Shown one piece after another: positions 40,418 to 50,396 of a stretch of 64,000 nt of DNA. The notes below the pieces were generated by a model. The model did not search any database, had not been told where the DNA came from, and saw only the letters and a program-made list of their open reading frames with translations. Source of the DNA: Nakamurella deserti (lineage in GTDB: Bacteria > Actinomycetota > Actinomycetes > Mycobacteriales > Nakamurellaceae); the NCBI RefSeq assembly GCF_003260015.1, contig NZ_QCXS01000002.1, positions 868,001 through 932,000 on the forward strand, read 5' to 3'. Both the position numbers and the translations under genes were made by a program. Position 1 is the stretch's first letter, and each line of letters opens with the position of its first letter.

Positions 40418-40460
40418 CCAACTCGACCGGTCACCGCCGGGGAACCTGCCGCCCGCCCGG

Positions 40461-40466
40461 TAGACT
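40461..40466 (+). promoter_or_regulatory. Putative -10 hexamer TAGACT, leaderless ABC-F gene
   Basis: TAGACT followed by 8 nt and the GTG at 40475. No ribosome site; suggests a leaderless mRNA. Confidence 0.5.
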
Positions 40467-40474
40467 CGTCCCAC

Positions 40475-42091
40475 GTGATCACCGCTACCGGCCTCGAACT
40501 GCGGGCCGCCTCGCGGATCCTGCTCTCCGACGTGAACCTCCGCGTCCAACCAGGCGACCGCATCGCCTTCGTCGGCCGTAACGGCGCCGGCAAGACCACC
40601 ACGCTGCGCGTCCTGGCGGGCGAAGGCTCGCCCTACGCCGGCTCGGTGGTCAACAACGGCCCGCTCGGTTACCTCCCGCAGGATCCCCGTGAGGGCGATC
40701 TGAACATCACCGCCCGCGACCGCGTGCTCTCCGCCCGCGGGCTGGACGTGCTGGCCTCCGAGCTGGCCAAGGTCCAGATCGAGATGGCGGAGTACGTGGA
40801 GGGTCCCGAAGCCGACGCCGCGATCAAGCGCTACGGCCGCATCGAGGAGCGCTTCGCCGACCTGGGTGGCTACGCCGCCGAGTCCGAGGCCGCCCGCATC
40901 TGCTCCAACCTCGGCCTGCCCGACCGCATCCTGGCGCAGCCGATGCACGAGTTGTCGGGTGGCCAGCGCCGCCGCGTCGAGCTCGCCCGCATCCTGTTCG
41001 CCGCCGCCGACACCGGCGACGGCACCATGCTGCTGCTGGACGAGCCGACCAACCACCTCGACCACGACTCGATCGTCTGGCTGCGCGACTTCCTCAAGTC
41101 GTTCTCCGGCGGGCTGGTGATCATCTCCCACGACGTGGAACTGCTGGCCGCCGTGGTCAACAAGGTGTGGTTCCTCGACGCCGTCCGCGGCGAGCTGGAC
41201 ACCTACAACATGACGTGGCAGCGCTACCTGGACGCGCGCAGCACCGACGAGCAGCGCCGCCGCCGCGAGCGGGCCAACGCCGAGAAGAAGGCGTCGGCCC
41301 TCGTCGCCCAGGCCGCCAAGATCGGCGCCAAGGCGACCAAGGCCGCGCAGGCGCACTCGATGGTCAAGCGCGCCGAGAAGATGCTCGGGTCGTTGGACGA
41401 GATCCGGGTGGCCGACAAGGTCGCCAAGATCCGCTTCCCGCAGCCGGCGGCCTGCGGGCGCACCCCGCTGATGGGCAACAACCTGTCGAAGGCCTACGGC
41501 TCGCTGGAGATCTTCGCCGGCGTCGACCTGGCCATCGACAAGGGTTCCCGCGTCGTCGTCCTCGGCTTCAACGGCGCCGGCAAGACCACGCTGCTGAAGA
41601 TCCTCGGTGGCCGCGAGAAGCCCGACACCGGCGTCATCGAGGCCGGTCACGGGCTCAAGCTCGGCTACTACGCGCAGGAACACGAGACCCTGGACCCGGA
41701 CGCGACCGTCTGGGAGAACATCCGGCACGCCTCGCCCGACACCGGCGCGCAGGAGCTGCGGACGCTGCTGGGCACGTTCATGTTCAAGGGCGAGCAGCTC
41801 GAGCAGAAGGCCGGCACCCTCTCGGGCGGCGAGAAGACCCGGCTGGCGCTGGCCGGGCTGGTCTCGTCGGCGGCGAACGTGCTGCTGCTGGACGAGCCGA
41901 CCAACAACCTCGACCCGGCCAGCCGTGAACAGGTACTGGACGCGATCCGCAGCTACGCCGGTGCCGTCGTGCTGGTCACCCACGACGCCGGAGCGGTGTC
42001 GGCGCTGCATCCGGAGCGGGTCATCCTGCTGCCGGACGGCACCGAGGACCACTGGAACGACGAGTACCTGGATCTGGTCGAGCTGGCCTGA
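40475..42091 (+). CDS. ABC-F family ATPase (ribosome-associated)
   Basis: 538 residues, GTG start (VITATGLELRAASRILLSDV). Two ABC domains and no membrane segments. Domain 1: Walker A VGRNGAGKTTTLRVLAGEG, signature HELSGGQRRRVELARIL, Walker B LLLDEPTNHLD. A charged linker (DEQRRRRERANAEKKASALV, ~245-300) is the P-site tRNA-interaction motif. Domain 2: LGFNGAGKTTLLKILGG, GTLSGGEKTRLALAGLV, LLLDEPTNNLD. ABC-F proteins act in the ribosomal E site; some resolve stalls and some give antibiotic resistance. The location corresponds to Rv1473 by recalled synteny. Confidence 0.93.
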   Translation: MITATGLELRAASRILLSDVNLRVQPGDRIAFVGRNGAGKTTTLRVLAGEGSPYAGSVVNNGPLGYLPQDPREGDLNITARDRVLSARGLDVLASELAKVQIEMAEYVEGPEADAAIKRYGRIEERFADLGGYAAESEAARICSNLGLPDRILAQPMHELSGGQRRRVELARILFAAADTGDGTMLLLDEPTNHLDHDSIVWLRDFLKSFSGGLVIISHDVELLAAVVNKVWFLDAVRGELDTYNMTWQRYLDARSTDEQRRRRERANAEKKASALVAQAAKIGAKATKAAQAHSMVKRAEKMLGSLDEIRVADKVAKIRFPQPAACGRTPLMGNNLSKAYGSLEIFAGVDLAIDKGSRVVVLGFNGAGKTTLLKILGGREKPDTGVIEAGHGLKLGYYAQEHETLDPDATVWENIRHASPDTGAQELRTLLGTFMFKGEQLEQKAGTLSGGEKTRLALAGLVSSAANVLLLDEPTNNLDPASREQVLDAIRSYAGAVVLVTHDAGAVSALHPERVILLPDGTEDHWNDEYLDLVELA

Positions 42092-42104
42092 CGGCCGGCC
42101 GGGG

Positions 42105-42120
42105 ACCGTGGCACCACGGT
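42105..42120 (+). terminator. Short hairpin after the ABC-F gene
   Basis: ACCGTG-GCAC-CACGGT (42105-42120), a 6-bp stem with tetraloop 13 bp after the stop. A 14-bp direct repeat CCACGGTCACCCGC follows at 42114-42127 and 42133-42146. From there to 42413 I see no gene with good support. Confidence 0.45.
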
Positions 42121-42413
42121 CACCCGCAGCGTCCACGGTCACCCGCGCCGATCGCGCCGGCGACCGGCGGGGAGCCCGTTTCGGGGATCGCGTCCCGACT
42201 CACCGGCAGGACCACGCCGGCCGCGCTCCGCCCCTGGTCCGCTGACGCGACGACCACCGACGCGACAGCGGCCGCGGCGAGCGTGATCACCCGCCCTACT
42301 GGGTCGCGGTCCGTCCGGTGATGGACACCCGGTAGTGACCCCGGCTCACCGTGCACGTCGGGCACGCGGGCGGGAGGATGGAGGTCCACCCGAAGACCCG
42401 TTGGGGGCGATCG

Positions 42414-42632
42414 ATGACGCACGTGCAGGCACTCAAAGGTGCCAGGATCACCGGGCCGGACCGGGCCGCACTGGCCGCCGAGGTCTGCCGACGCTACCGG
42501 GACGGCGAATCCATCCGCAGCCTCGCGGCGCAGACCGGCCGTTCGTACGGCTTCGTCCACGGGCTGCTGGTGGACTCCGCCGTCCCGCTGCGCAGCCGTG
42601 GCGGGCCCACCCGCCGACGCACCCCCGCCTGA
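42414..42632 (+). CDS. Small helix-turn-helix protein
   Basis: 72 residues from ATG 42414 (MTHVQALKGARITGPDRAAL), with GGGGGCGA ~6 nt upstream; an ATG at 42351 is less likely. The helix-turn-helix is AAEVCRRYRDGESIRSLAAQ TGRSYGFVHGLL, followed by a basic tail LRSRGGPTRRRTPA. Similar 70-residue HTH proteins ending in RGRGG are common in actinobacteria and are presumed DNA-binding. Targets unknown. Two palindromes (CCGACCGGTCGG, CGGGCGCGCCCG) separate it from the convergent ABM gene. Confidence 0.8.
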   Translation: MTHVQALKGARITGPDRAALAAEVCRRYRDGESIRSLAAQTGRSYGFVHGLLVDSAVPLRSRGGPTRRRTPA

Positions 42633-42663
42633 CCGACCGGTCGGACGGGCGCGCCCGAGCGGC

Positions 42664-42972
42664 TCAGAGAGCGCCCTTCCCGTCACCCACCGGGTGCGGC
42701 TGCAGGACGGTGATCTGCGTCTTGTCGGCGAGCAGTTCCTCCACGGCAGCGTTCATCTCGTTCATCGCCGGGCTGGTCAGGTGCGCCTGGTGCGCCTCGG
42801 CATCGGCCCACTTCTCGATGACGACGATGGTGTCGGCCTCGGTGTGCATGGCGTAGAGCTCGCAGCCCGCGTCCTCCTGCTGGACGCGGGTGATGGTCTT
42901 CTCGAAGAGATCGATGACCTGGTCCACGGACTCGGGCTTCGGGTGGATGGTGGCGACGACGACGACGGTCAT
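42664..42972 (-). CDS. Antibiotic biosynthesis monooxygenase (ABM/YgiN-like) protein
   Basis: 102 residues from ATG 42972, placed 6 nt after GGAGAGGA; ATG 42978 overlaps that site. One ABM domain: MTVVVVATIHPKPESVDQVI, DAGCELYAMHTEADTIVVIE, KWADAEAHQAHLTSPAMNEM. These small dimeric ferredoxin-like proteins are cofactor-free quinone or polyketide monooxygenases, though many have no assigned substrate. It shares a 216-bp divergent region with the second zwf gene. Confidence 0.85.
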   Translation of the reverse strand: MTVVVVATIHPKPESVDQVIDLFEKTITRVQQEDAGCELYAMHTEADTIVVIEKWADAEAHQAHLTSPAMNEMNAAVEELLADKTQITVLQPHPVGDGKGAL

Positions 42973-43128
42973 GGGCATTCCTCTCCGGCGTGTGGATCGG
43001 TGATCCACGGATCTGCGGATGTCTCGCCGGGCCACGACCCGGAGGATCCGGCGTGTGCCCGTGCGGGTGAACCAGTACCCAGTCGGGGCCCGGACTGACC
43101 GGGCGTGGCGGCCGCCCGGGCCCGGCCG

Positions 43129-43134
43129 TAGCGT
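43129..43134 (+). promoter_or_regulatory. Putative -10 hexamer TAGCGT upstream of second zwf
   Basis: TANNNT-type hexamer 54 nt before the GTG at 43189. That start has a strong GGAGGAGGGG ribosome site at 43171-43180, so this transcript would be leadered. No clear -35. Confidence 0.3.
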
Positions 43135-43188
43135 GCTGCACTGTCATCGCAACGGCGGACGGCCGTCGTTGGAGGAGGGGAGCACGTC

Positions 43189-44613
43189 GTGGCTGACGCG
43201 ATCGGGACACTGCTGATCTTCGGAGCGAGCGGGGACCTGACCAACCGCCTGCTGCTGCCGGCGCTGGGCCAGCTGCTGTCCAGCTCCGAGGGACCACACA
43301 CGCTGACCGTCGTGGGCTCCGGAACCGAACAGTGGGACGACGACACCTGGCGCGAGCGCGTCCGGGCCGCCTTCGCCTCCGTCGACGCGACGGGTCCGCG
43401 GGTGGACGCCGTACTGGCCGGAACCCGGTACGCCGCCGCCGACGTCACCGACGCCGACGACCTGCGCCGGCTGCTGGCGCTGTGCGACGGGCCGCCGGCG
43501 ATCTACTTCGCGCTGCCGCCGGCGGTCACCGCCCGGTCCTGCGCCGCCCTGCGCGACCTCGACCTCCCCGAGGGCACGTCGCTGGTGCTCGAGAAGCCGT
43601 TCGGGACCGACGAGCGCAGCGCCCATGCGCTCAACGACCTGCTGACCGCGGTGGTCCCCGAGTCCCGGATCCACCGGGTCGACCACTTCCTGGCCAAGAC
43701 CACCGTGCTGAACATCCTGGGTCTGCGGTTCGCCAACCGGATCTTCGAGCCGCTGTGGAGCGCCGACCACATCGAGCGCGTCGACATCGTCTTCGACGAG
43801 CCGCTGGCGCTGGAGGACCGGGCGCGCTACTACGACGGCGCCGGTGCCCTCGTCGACATGATCCAGAGTCACCTGCTGCAGGTGATGGCGGTCGTGGCGA
43901 TGGACCCGCCGCTGAGCATCGACGCCCGCGATCTGCGTGACCGCAAGGAGGAGGTGATGCGGTCCACGCGGATCTGGGGTGGCGACCCGGTGAAGGCGAG
44001 CCGGCGGGCCCGCTACACCGCCGGCACGATCGACGGCCGGGACCTGCCCGCCTACGTCGACGAGCCGGGTGTCGACCCGGCGCGCGACACCGAGACGCTG
44101 GCCGAGATCACCCTGGAGATCGACAGCTGGCGCTGGCCGGGCGTGCCGTTCCGGCTGCGGTCGGGCAAGGCCCTGGCCGACAAGCGCAAGGAGATCATCA
44201 TCAGCTTCAAACCGGTGCCCCGGCGGATCCCCGGTCTGTACGGCACCGCGGTGCCGGCGCAGCTGGTCATCTCGTTGGGTCCGGAGAAGATCTCGCTGGA
44301 CATCAACGTGAACGGACCGGACGAGCCCTTCGAGCTGGACCGGGAGCACCTCGTCGCCGAGTTCAACGCGGGGCGGCTGCCGGCCTACGGCGAGGTGCTG
44401 GACGCGGTGTTCCGGGGCGACCCGACCCTGTCGGTCCGTGGTGACACCGCCGAGGAGTGCTGGCGGATCGTCGACCCGGTGCTCGCGGCGTGGAAGGCCG
44501 GGGACGTGCCGATCGATGAGTACGCGGCGGGCAGCACCGGACCGGACACCTGGAACGACCCGTCCGTGGGGGTGCCGGTGACGACTACCGCACCCGCGAC
44601 GCCCGGGTCGTAG
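43189..44613 (+). CDS. zwf: Glucose-6-phosphate dehydrogenase paralogue
   Basis: 474 residues, GTG start with GGAGGAGGGG upstream. Dinucleotide loop LLIFGASGDLTNRLLLPALG; VLEKPFGTDERSAHALNDLL; the active-site segment is HRVDHFLAKTTVLNILGLRF, keeping the catalytic Asp-His and Lys but with FLAKT in place of the usual YLGKE. DRARYYDGAGALVDMIQSHL and WPGVPFRLRSGKAL follow. It is 35 residues shorter than the operon copy and has no opcA or pgl beside it. It may be a differently regulated isozyme, as Zwf1/Zwf2 in mycobacteria; coenzyme preference is unknown. Confidence 0.9.
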   Translation: MADAIGTLLIFGASGDLTNRLLLPALGQLLSSSEGPHTLTVVGSGTEQWDDDTWRERVRAAFASVDATGPRVDAVLAGTRYAAADVTDADDLRRLLALCDGPPAIYFALPPAVTARSCAALRDLDLPEGTSLVLEKPFGTDERSAHALNDLLTAVVPESRIHRVDHFLAKTTVLNILGLRFANRIFEPLWSADHIERVDIVFDEPLALEDRARYYDGAGALVDMIQSHLLQVMAVVAMDPPLSIDARDLRDRKEEVMRSTRIWGGDPVKASRRARYTAGTIDGRDLPAYVDEPGVDPARDTETLAEITLEIDSWRWPGVPFRLRSGKALADKRKEIIISFKPVPRRIPGLYGTAVPAQLVISLGPEKISLDINVNGPDEPFELDREHLVAEFNAGRLPAYGEVLDAVFRGDPTLSVRGDTAEECWRIVDPVLAAWKAGDVPIDEYAAGSTGPDTWNDPSVGVPVTTTAPATPGS

Positions 44614-44624
44614 CGGCCCGGGCG
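44600..44624 (+). terminator. Hairpin across the end of the second zwf
   Basis: CGCCCGGG (44600-44607) pairs with CCCGGGCG (44617-44624) around a 9-nt loop that contains the TAG stop. It lies between convergent genes and could serve both directions. Confidence 0.4.
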
Positions 44625-44634
44625 CCGGCGGTGG

Positions 44635-45420
44635 TCAGTCCGGGACCGCCGCCGGCGTGAGTTCGACGACCAGCTGCATGAAGCGGAACAGCCCCGGCCG
44701 CCCGCTGAGCTGCTCGTAGCGCTCCACGACGTCGTCGACCCAACTGCCGACCAGCGCCGGGTCCAGGCGCGGCGTCCAGGGGGCGAACCCGACGGTGCAC
44801 CAGGCCGCGAAGTCCTCCCTCGAGCCGAAGTCCCACTCCTCGTCGGTCACCGTCGACGACTGCACCGTCAGACCGGCGGCGGCCGCGAGGTCCGGGTAGC
44901 CGTCCGGGTCGACATGCACGAAGGGGGCGTCGAAGCCGTCGAACGCGGCCTGCCAGCGGGGGGCGGCGGCGACCTCCATGGCCACGTCCTCCAGGCTGGG
45001 CCGGGGGCCGGCACAGACCTGCTGGAGCAGCGCCCGGCCCTCCGGGACGAGAGCCCGGGCGATGCCGGACAGCGCGGTGTGCTGGTCGACCACCCAGTGC
45101 AGCGCGTTGAACGACGTGACCAGGTCGAACTCCGTGTCGAACCGCAACGCCGACGCGTCGCCGAGCTCGAAGCTGACGTACGCACCCGCCGGCACCGCGG
45201 CCCGCCTGGCGGCCTCGATCATCCGGGGTGAGGCATCGACGCCGAGCACGGACCCCTCGGGGAGCCGCATCGCCAGCAGGCGCGTCAGGTAGCCGTCCCC
45301 ACAGCCCACGTCGAGACAGTCCTCGTCCCCGCGGACCACCAGGTGCTCCAAAGACCGGCTCGCCAGCGTCCGTTGGAGGTCGCTGACCTTTTCGTAACCC
45401 GCACCGTCCCAGTCCACCAT
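44635..45420 (-). CDS. Class I SAM-dependent methyltransferase (trans-aconitate methyltransferase-like)
   Basis: 261 residues from ATG 45420 (MVDWDGAGYEKVSDLQRTLA). Motif I is CLDVGCGDGYLTRLLAMRLP, the acidic loop VLGVDASPRMIEAARRA, motif II FELGDASALRFDTEFDLVTS and FNALHWVVDQHTAL, the HWV stretch being common in Tam-like enzymes. ARALVPEGRALLQQVCAGP is motif III. The C-terminal half resembles Tam. Substrate unverified. A CAAGAT hexamer lies 6 nt upstream of the start (leaderless). It is downstream of the acnR end but separate from it. Confidence 0.85.
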   Translation of the reverse strand: MVDWDGAGYEKVSDLQRTLASRSLEHLVVRGDEDCLDVGCGDGYLTRLLAMRLPEGSVLGVDASPRMIEAARRAAVPAGAYVSFELGDASALRFDTEFDLVTSFNALHWVVDQHTALSGIARALVPEGRALLQQVCAGPRPSLEDVAMEVAAAPRWQAAFDGFDAPFVHVDPDGYPDLAAAAGLTVQSSTVTDEEWDFGSREDFAAWCTVGFAPWTPRLDPALVGSWVDDVVERYEQLSGRPGLFRFMQLVVELTPAAVPD

Positions 45421-45426
45421 CGGTCC

Positions 45427-45432
45427 ATCTTG
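45427..45432 (-). promoter_or_regulatory. Putative -10 hexamer CAAGAT, leaderless methyltransferase
   Basis: Minus-strand CAAGAT with exactly 6 nt to the ATG at 45420, a (T/C)ANNNT hexamer in the same position as at other leaderless starts here. Confidence 0.35.
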
Positions 45433-45533
45433 GCGCACGGTGCCGGTGGCCCGCACGCCGGGAACACGAGAACCGGCGTGCGGCAACGGGTCAGCCCGCC
45501 ACCGGGCCGGGCCGGGTGGCGTGGGAGTTTCCC

Positions 45534-46097
45534 TCAGTGCGAGACGCGCACCGAGTCCTCGATGAGGTCCAGCACCGGCCCGATGCCGTCCACCGGACGG
45601 CCCGACGCCAACCGCGACACCAGCCCGTCGAGCACCAGCTCGAGGTAATCGGCGAGCACGTCGACGTCCACGTCGGCCCGGAGCACCCCGAGGTCGCGCT
45701 GCCGGCGCAACCGCGCCCGGGTGGCCGTGCGGATGGTCGCCTCGCGTTCGGTCCACGCGTCGCGGAACGCCGGGTCGGTCCGCAGTCGCCGGGTGATCTC
45801 CAGCTGCGTGCCCAGCCAGCCGACGTCGCGACGGGACAGCAGGTCACGCATGACCTGGACGAGTCCCTCGTCGGTGACGACGCGGACCATCGCGGCCGCG
45901 TCCTGCTCCGCCAGCGCCAGGAACAGCGCCGGTTTGTCGGTGAAGTGGTGGAAGATCGCCCCGCGCGACAGCCCGATCTCGTCCTCCAGGACGCGGACCG
46001 TGGCGCCCTCGTACCCGTGCCGCGCGAACGCGGCACGGGCACCGTCGAGGATCTGCTGCCGGCGGGACTGCAGGTGCTCCTGGCTGACCCGGGGCAC
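45534..46097 (-). CDS. acnR: TetR-family regulator, AcnR-like
   Basis: 187 residues, ATG start (MPRVSQEHLQSRRQQILDGA). The HTH is GYEGATVRVLEDEIGLSRGA then IFHHFTDKPALFLALAEQD. The ligand domain (TQLEITRRLRTDPAFRDAW) is AcnR-like in its tryptophan and arginine pattern. It starts 29 bp after acnA on the same strand, the acn-acnR arrangement known from corynebacteria, where AcnR represses acn in response to citrate/Mg2+. A matching operator is seen at 49154-49169 upstream of acnA. Confidence 0.88.
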   Translation of the reverse strand: MPRVSQEHLQSRRQQILDGARAAFARHGYEGATVRVLEDEIGLSRGAIFHHFTDKPALFLALAEQDAAAMVRVVTDEGLVQVMRDLLSRRDVGWLGTQLEITRRLRTDPAFRDAWTEREATIRTATRARLRRQRDLGVLRADVDVDVLADYLELVLDGLVSRLASGRPVDGIGPVLDLIEDSVRVSH

Positions 46098-46126
46098 CGT
46101 GGGTCCCGCTCCCTACCGTCCGGCGG

Positions 46127-49006
<2,880 letters not shown>

Positions 49007-49152
49007 GTCGGTGTCCCTCGGTCGGCGGCGTTCCGGCGGCAGCGGCGGGCCACCGGAGGGGAAATTCTCCCAGGCGTGTCGTCCCATGGTGCTCTGCGCC
49101 CGAACCGGCGGAGCGGCGGGGTCGCAGCGGCGCGACGGACCTGATGAACCAA

Positions 49153-49181
49153 ACCGTACGCTTGTCCTGTAAGGGCGGCAA
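49153..49181 (-). promoter_or_regulatory. acnA promoter with AcnR-like operator
   Basis: On the minus strand TTGCCG (49181-49176), 17 nt, TACGGT (49158-49153). The overlapping 49169-49154 segment reads CAGGACAAGCGTACGG, fitting the AcnR motif CAGNACnnncGTACTG (as I recall it) except for one base. The operator would cover about -8 to -23, consistent with repression by blocking polymerase. Confidence 0.65.
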
Positions 49182-49212
49182 GTCGACGCACCGGCACGTG
49201 TCGACCGGCCCG

Positions 49213-49218
49213 TAGCGT
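49213..49218 (+). promoter_or_regulatory. Putative -10 hexamer TAGCGT, leaderless cds1-like gene
   Basis: TAGCGT followed by 8 nt and ATG 49227; no ribosome site. Lies 32 bp from the acnA promoter elements on the other strand. Confidence 0.5.
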
Positions 49219-49226
49219 GTCGTCCC

Positions 49227-50336
49227 ATGACCGCCCCGAGCGCCCCGTCGGCCACCACTCCCCGCACCACCCGCGCCTGGGTCGACGACGCCATCCGCAC
49301 CGTCGAGGCCGACGCGAACCGCAGCGCCGACACCCATCTGCACGTGTACCCGCTGCCGCCGCAGTGGGGGATCGACCTCTACCTCAAGGACGAGTCCGTC
49401 CACCCGACGGGCAGCCTCAAGCACCGGCTGGCCCGGTCGCTGTTCCTCTACGCGCTGGTCAACGGATGGATCACCGAGGGCACCACGGTCGTCGAGGCGT
49501 CGTCGGGCTCCACAGCGGTCTCGGAGGCCTACTTCGCGCGGATGCTCGGATTGCCGTTCGTGGCGGTGATGCCCCGCCGGACCAGCGTGGAGAAGATCGC
49601 CCTCATCGAGGCCGCCGGCGGCAGCTGCCACTTCGTCGACGACCCGGGGGCGATCTACGACGAGGCCCGGCGGGTGGCCGACGCGGCCGGCGGTCACTAC
49701 ATGGACCAGTTCACCTACTCCGAGCGCGCCACCGACTGGCGCGGCAACAACAACATCGCCGAGTCGATCTTCGGGCAGCTGGCACTGGAGCGGCACCCCG
49801 TCCCCAGTTGGATCGTCGTCGGTGCCGGCACCGGCGGGACCAGTGCGACCATCGGCCGGTTCCTGCGCTACCGCCGGCACCGCACCCAGCTCGTGGTGGT
49901 CGACCCGGAGAACTCGTCGTTCTACCCGGGTTGGCGGACCGGCGACCCGGACTACAGCACCGGGATCGGCTCCCGGATCGAGGGCATCGGGCGGCCGCGT
50001 GTCGAGCCGTCGTTCATGCCGTCGGTGATCGACCGGATGGAGCAGGTTCCCGACGCCGCGTCGATCGCGGCGATGCGTTTCCTCCTCGAGCAGACCGGCC
50101 GCCGGGCGGGCGGCTCGACCGGCACCAACCTGTGGGCGGCGCTCGGCATCGCCGCCCGGATGCACGCCGTGGGCAACCGGGGCAGCATCGTCACGCTGAT
50201 CTGCGACGCGGGCGACCGCTACGCCGGCACGTACTACGACGACGCCTGGGTGGCCGCGGCCGGGCTGGACCTCGCGCCGTACCGGGCGACGCTGGACCGG
50301 TTCCACGAGACCGGTGAGTGGGTCGCCCCGGTCTGA
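49227..50336 (+). CDS. cds1: PLP-dependent cysteine desulfhydrase/cysteine synthase-family protein (Cds1-like)
   Basis: 369 residues, ATG start. A fold-type II PLP enzyme: [20 protein letters not shown] holds the PLP Lys (SLKHR), [20 protein letters not shown] is the Asn/Ser substrate loop position, [16 protein letters not shown] binds PLP phosphate, and [17 protein letters not shown] follows. The [11 protein letters not shown] pattern and ~370-residue length match the mycobacterial Rv3684/Cds1 group, reported to release H2S from cysteine. Typical CysK/CysM motifs (TSGNTG) are altered to SSGSTA, arguing against plain synthase. It is divergent from acnA. Confidence 0.82.
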   Translation: MTAPSAPSATTPRTTRAWVDDAIRTVEADANRSADTHLHVYPLPPQWGIDLYLKDESVHPTGSLKHRLARSLFLYALVNGWITEGTTVVEASSGSTAVSEAYFARMLGLPFVAVMPRRTSVEKIALIEAAGGSCHFVDDPGAIYDEARRVADAAGGHYMDQFTYSERATDWRGNNNIAESIFGQLALERHPVPSWIVVGAGTGGTSATIGRFLRYRRHRTQLVVVDPENSSFYPGWRTGDPDYSTGIGSRIEGIGRPRVEPSFMPSVIDRMEQVPDAASIAAMRFLLEQTGRRAGGSTGTNLWAALGIAARMHAVGNRGSIVTLICDAGDRYAGTYYDDAWVAAAGLDLAPYRATLDRFHETGEWVAPV

Positions 50337-50346
50337 CCCGGACGCG

Positions 50347-50384
50347 CCGGAGGCCCGGCTCCCTGGCGGGAACCGGGCCTCCGG
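50347..50384. terminator. Strong bidirectional terminator hairpin
   Basis: CCGGAGGCCCGG (50347-50358) pairs perfectly with CCGGGCCTCCGG (50373-50384). Inside the loop TCCC/GGGA pair again. It sits between the convergent cds1-like and Q-rich genes. Confidence 0.8.
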
Positions 50385-50396
50385 GACCGGGCGGGA

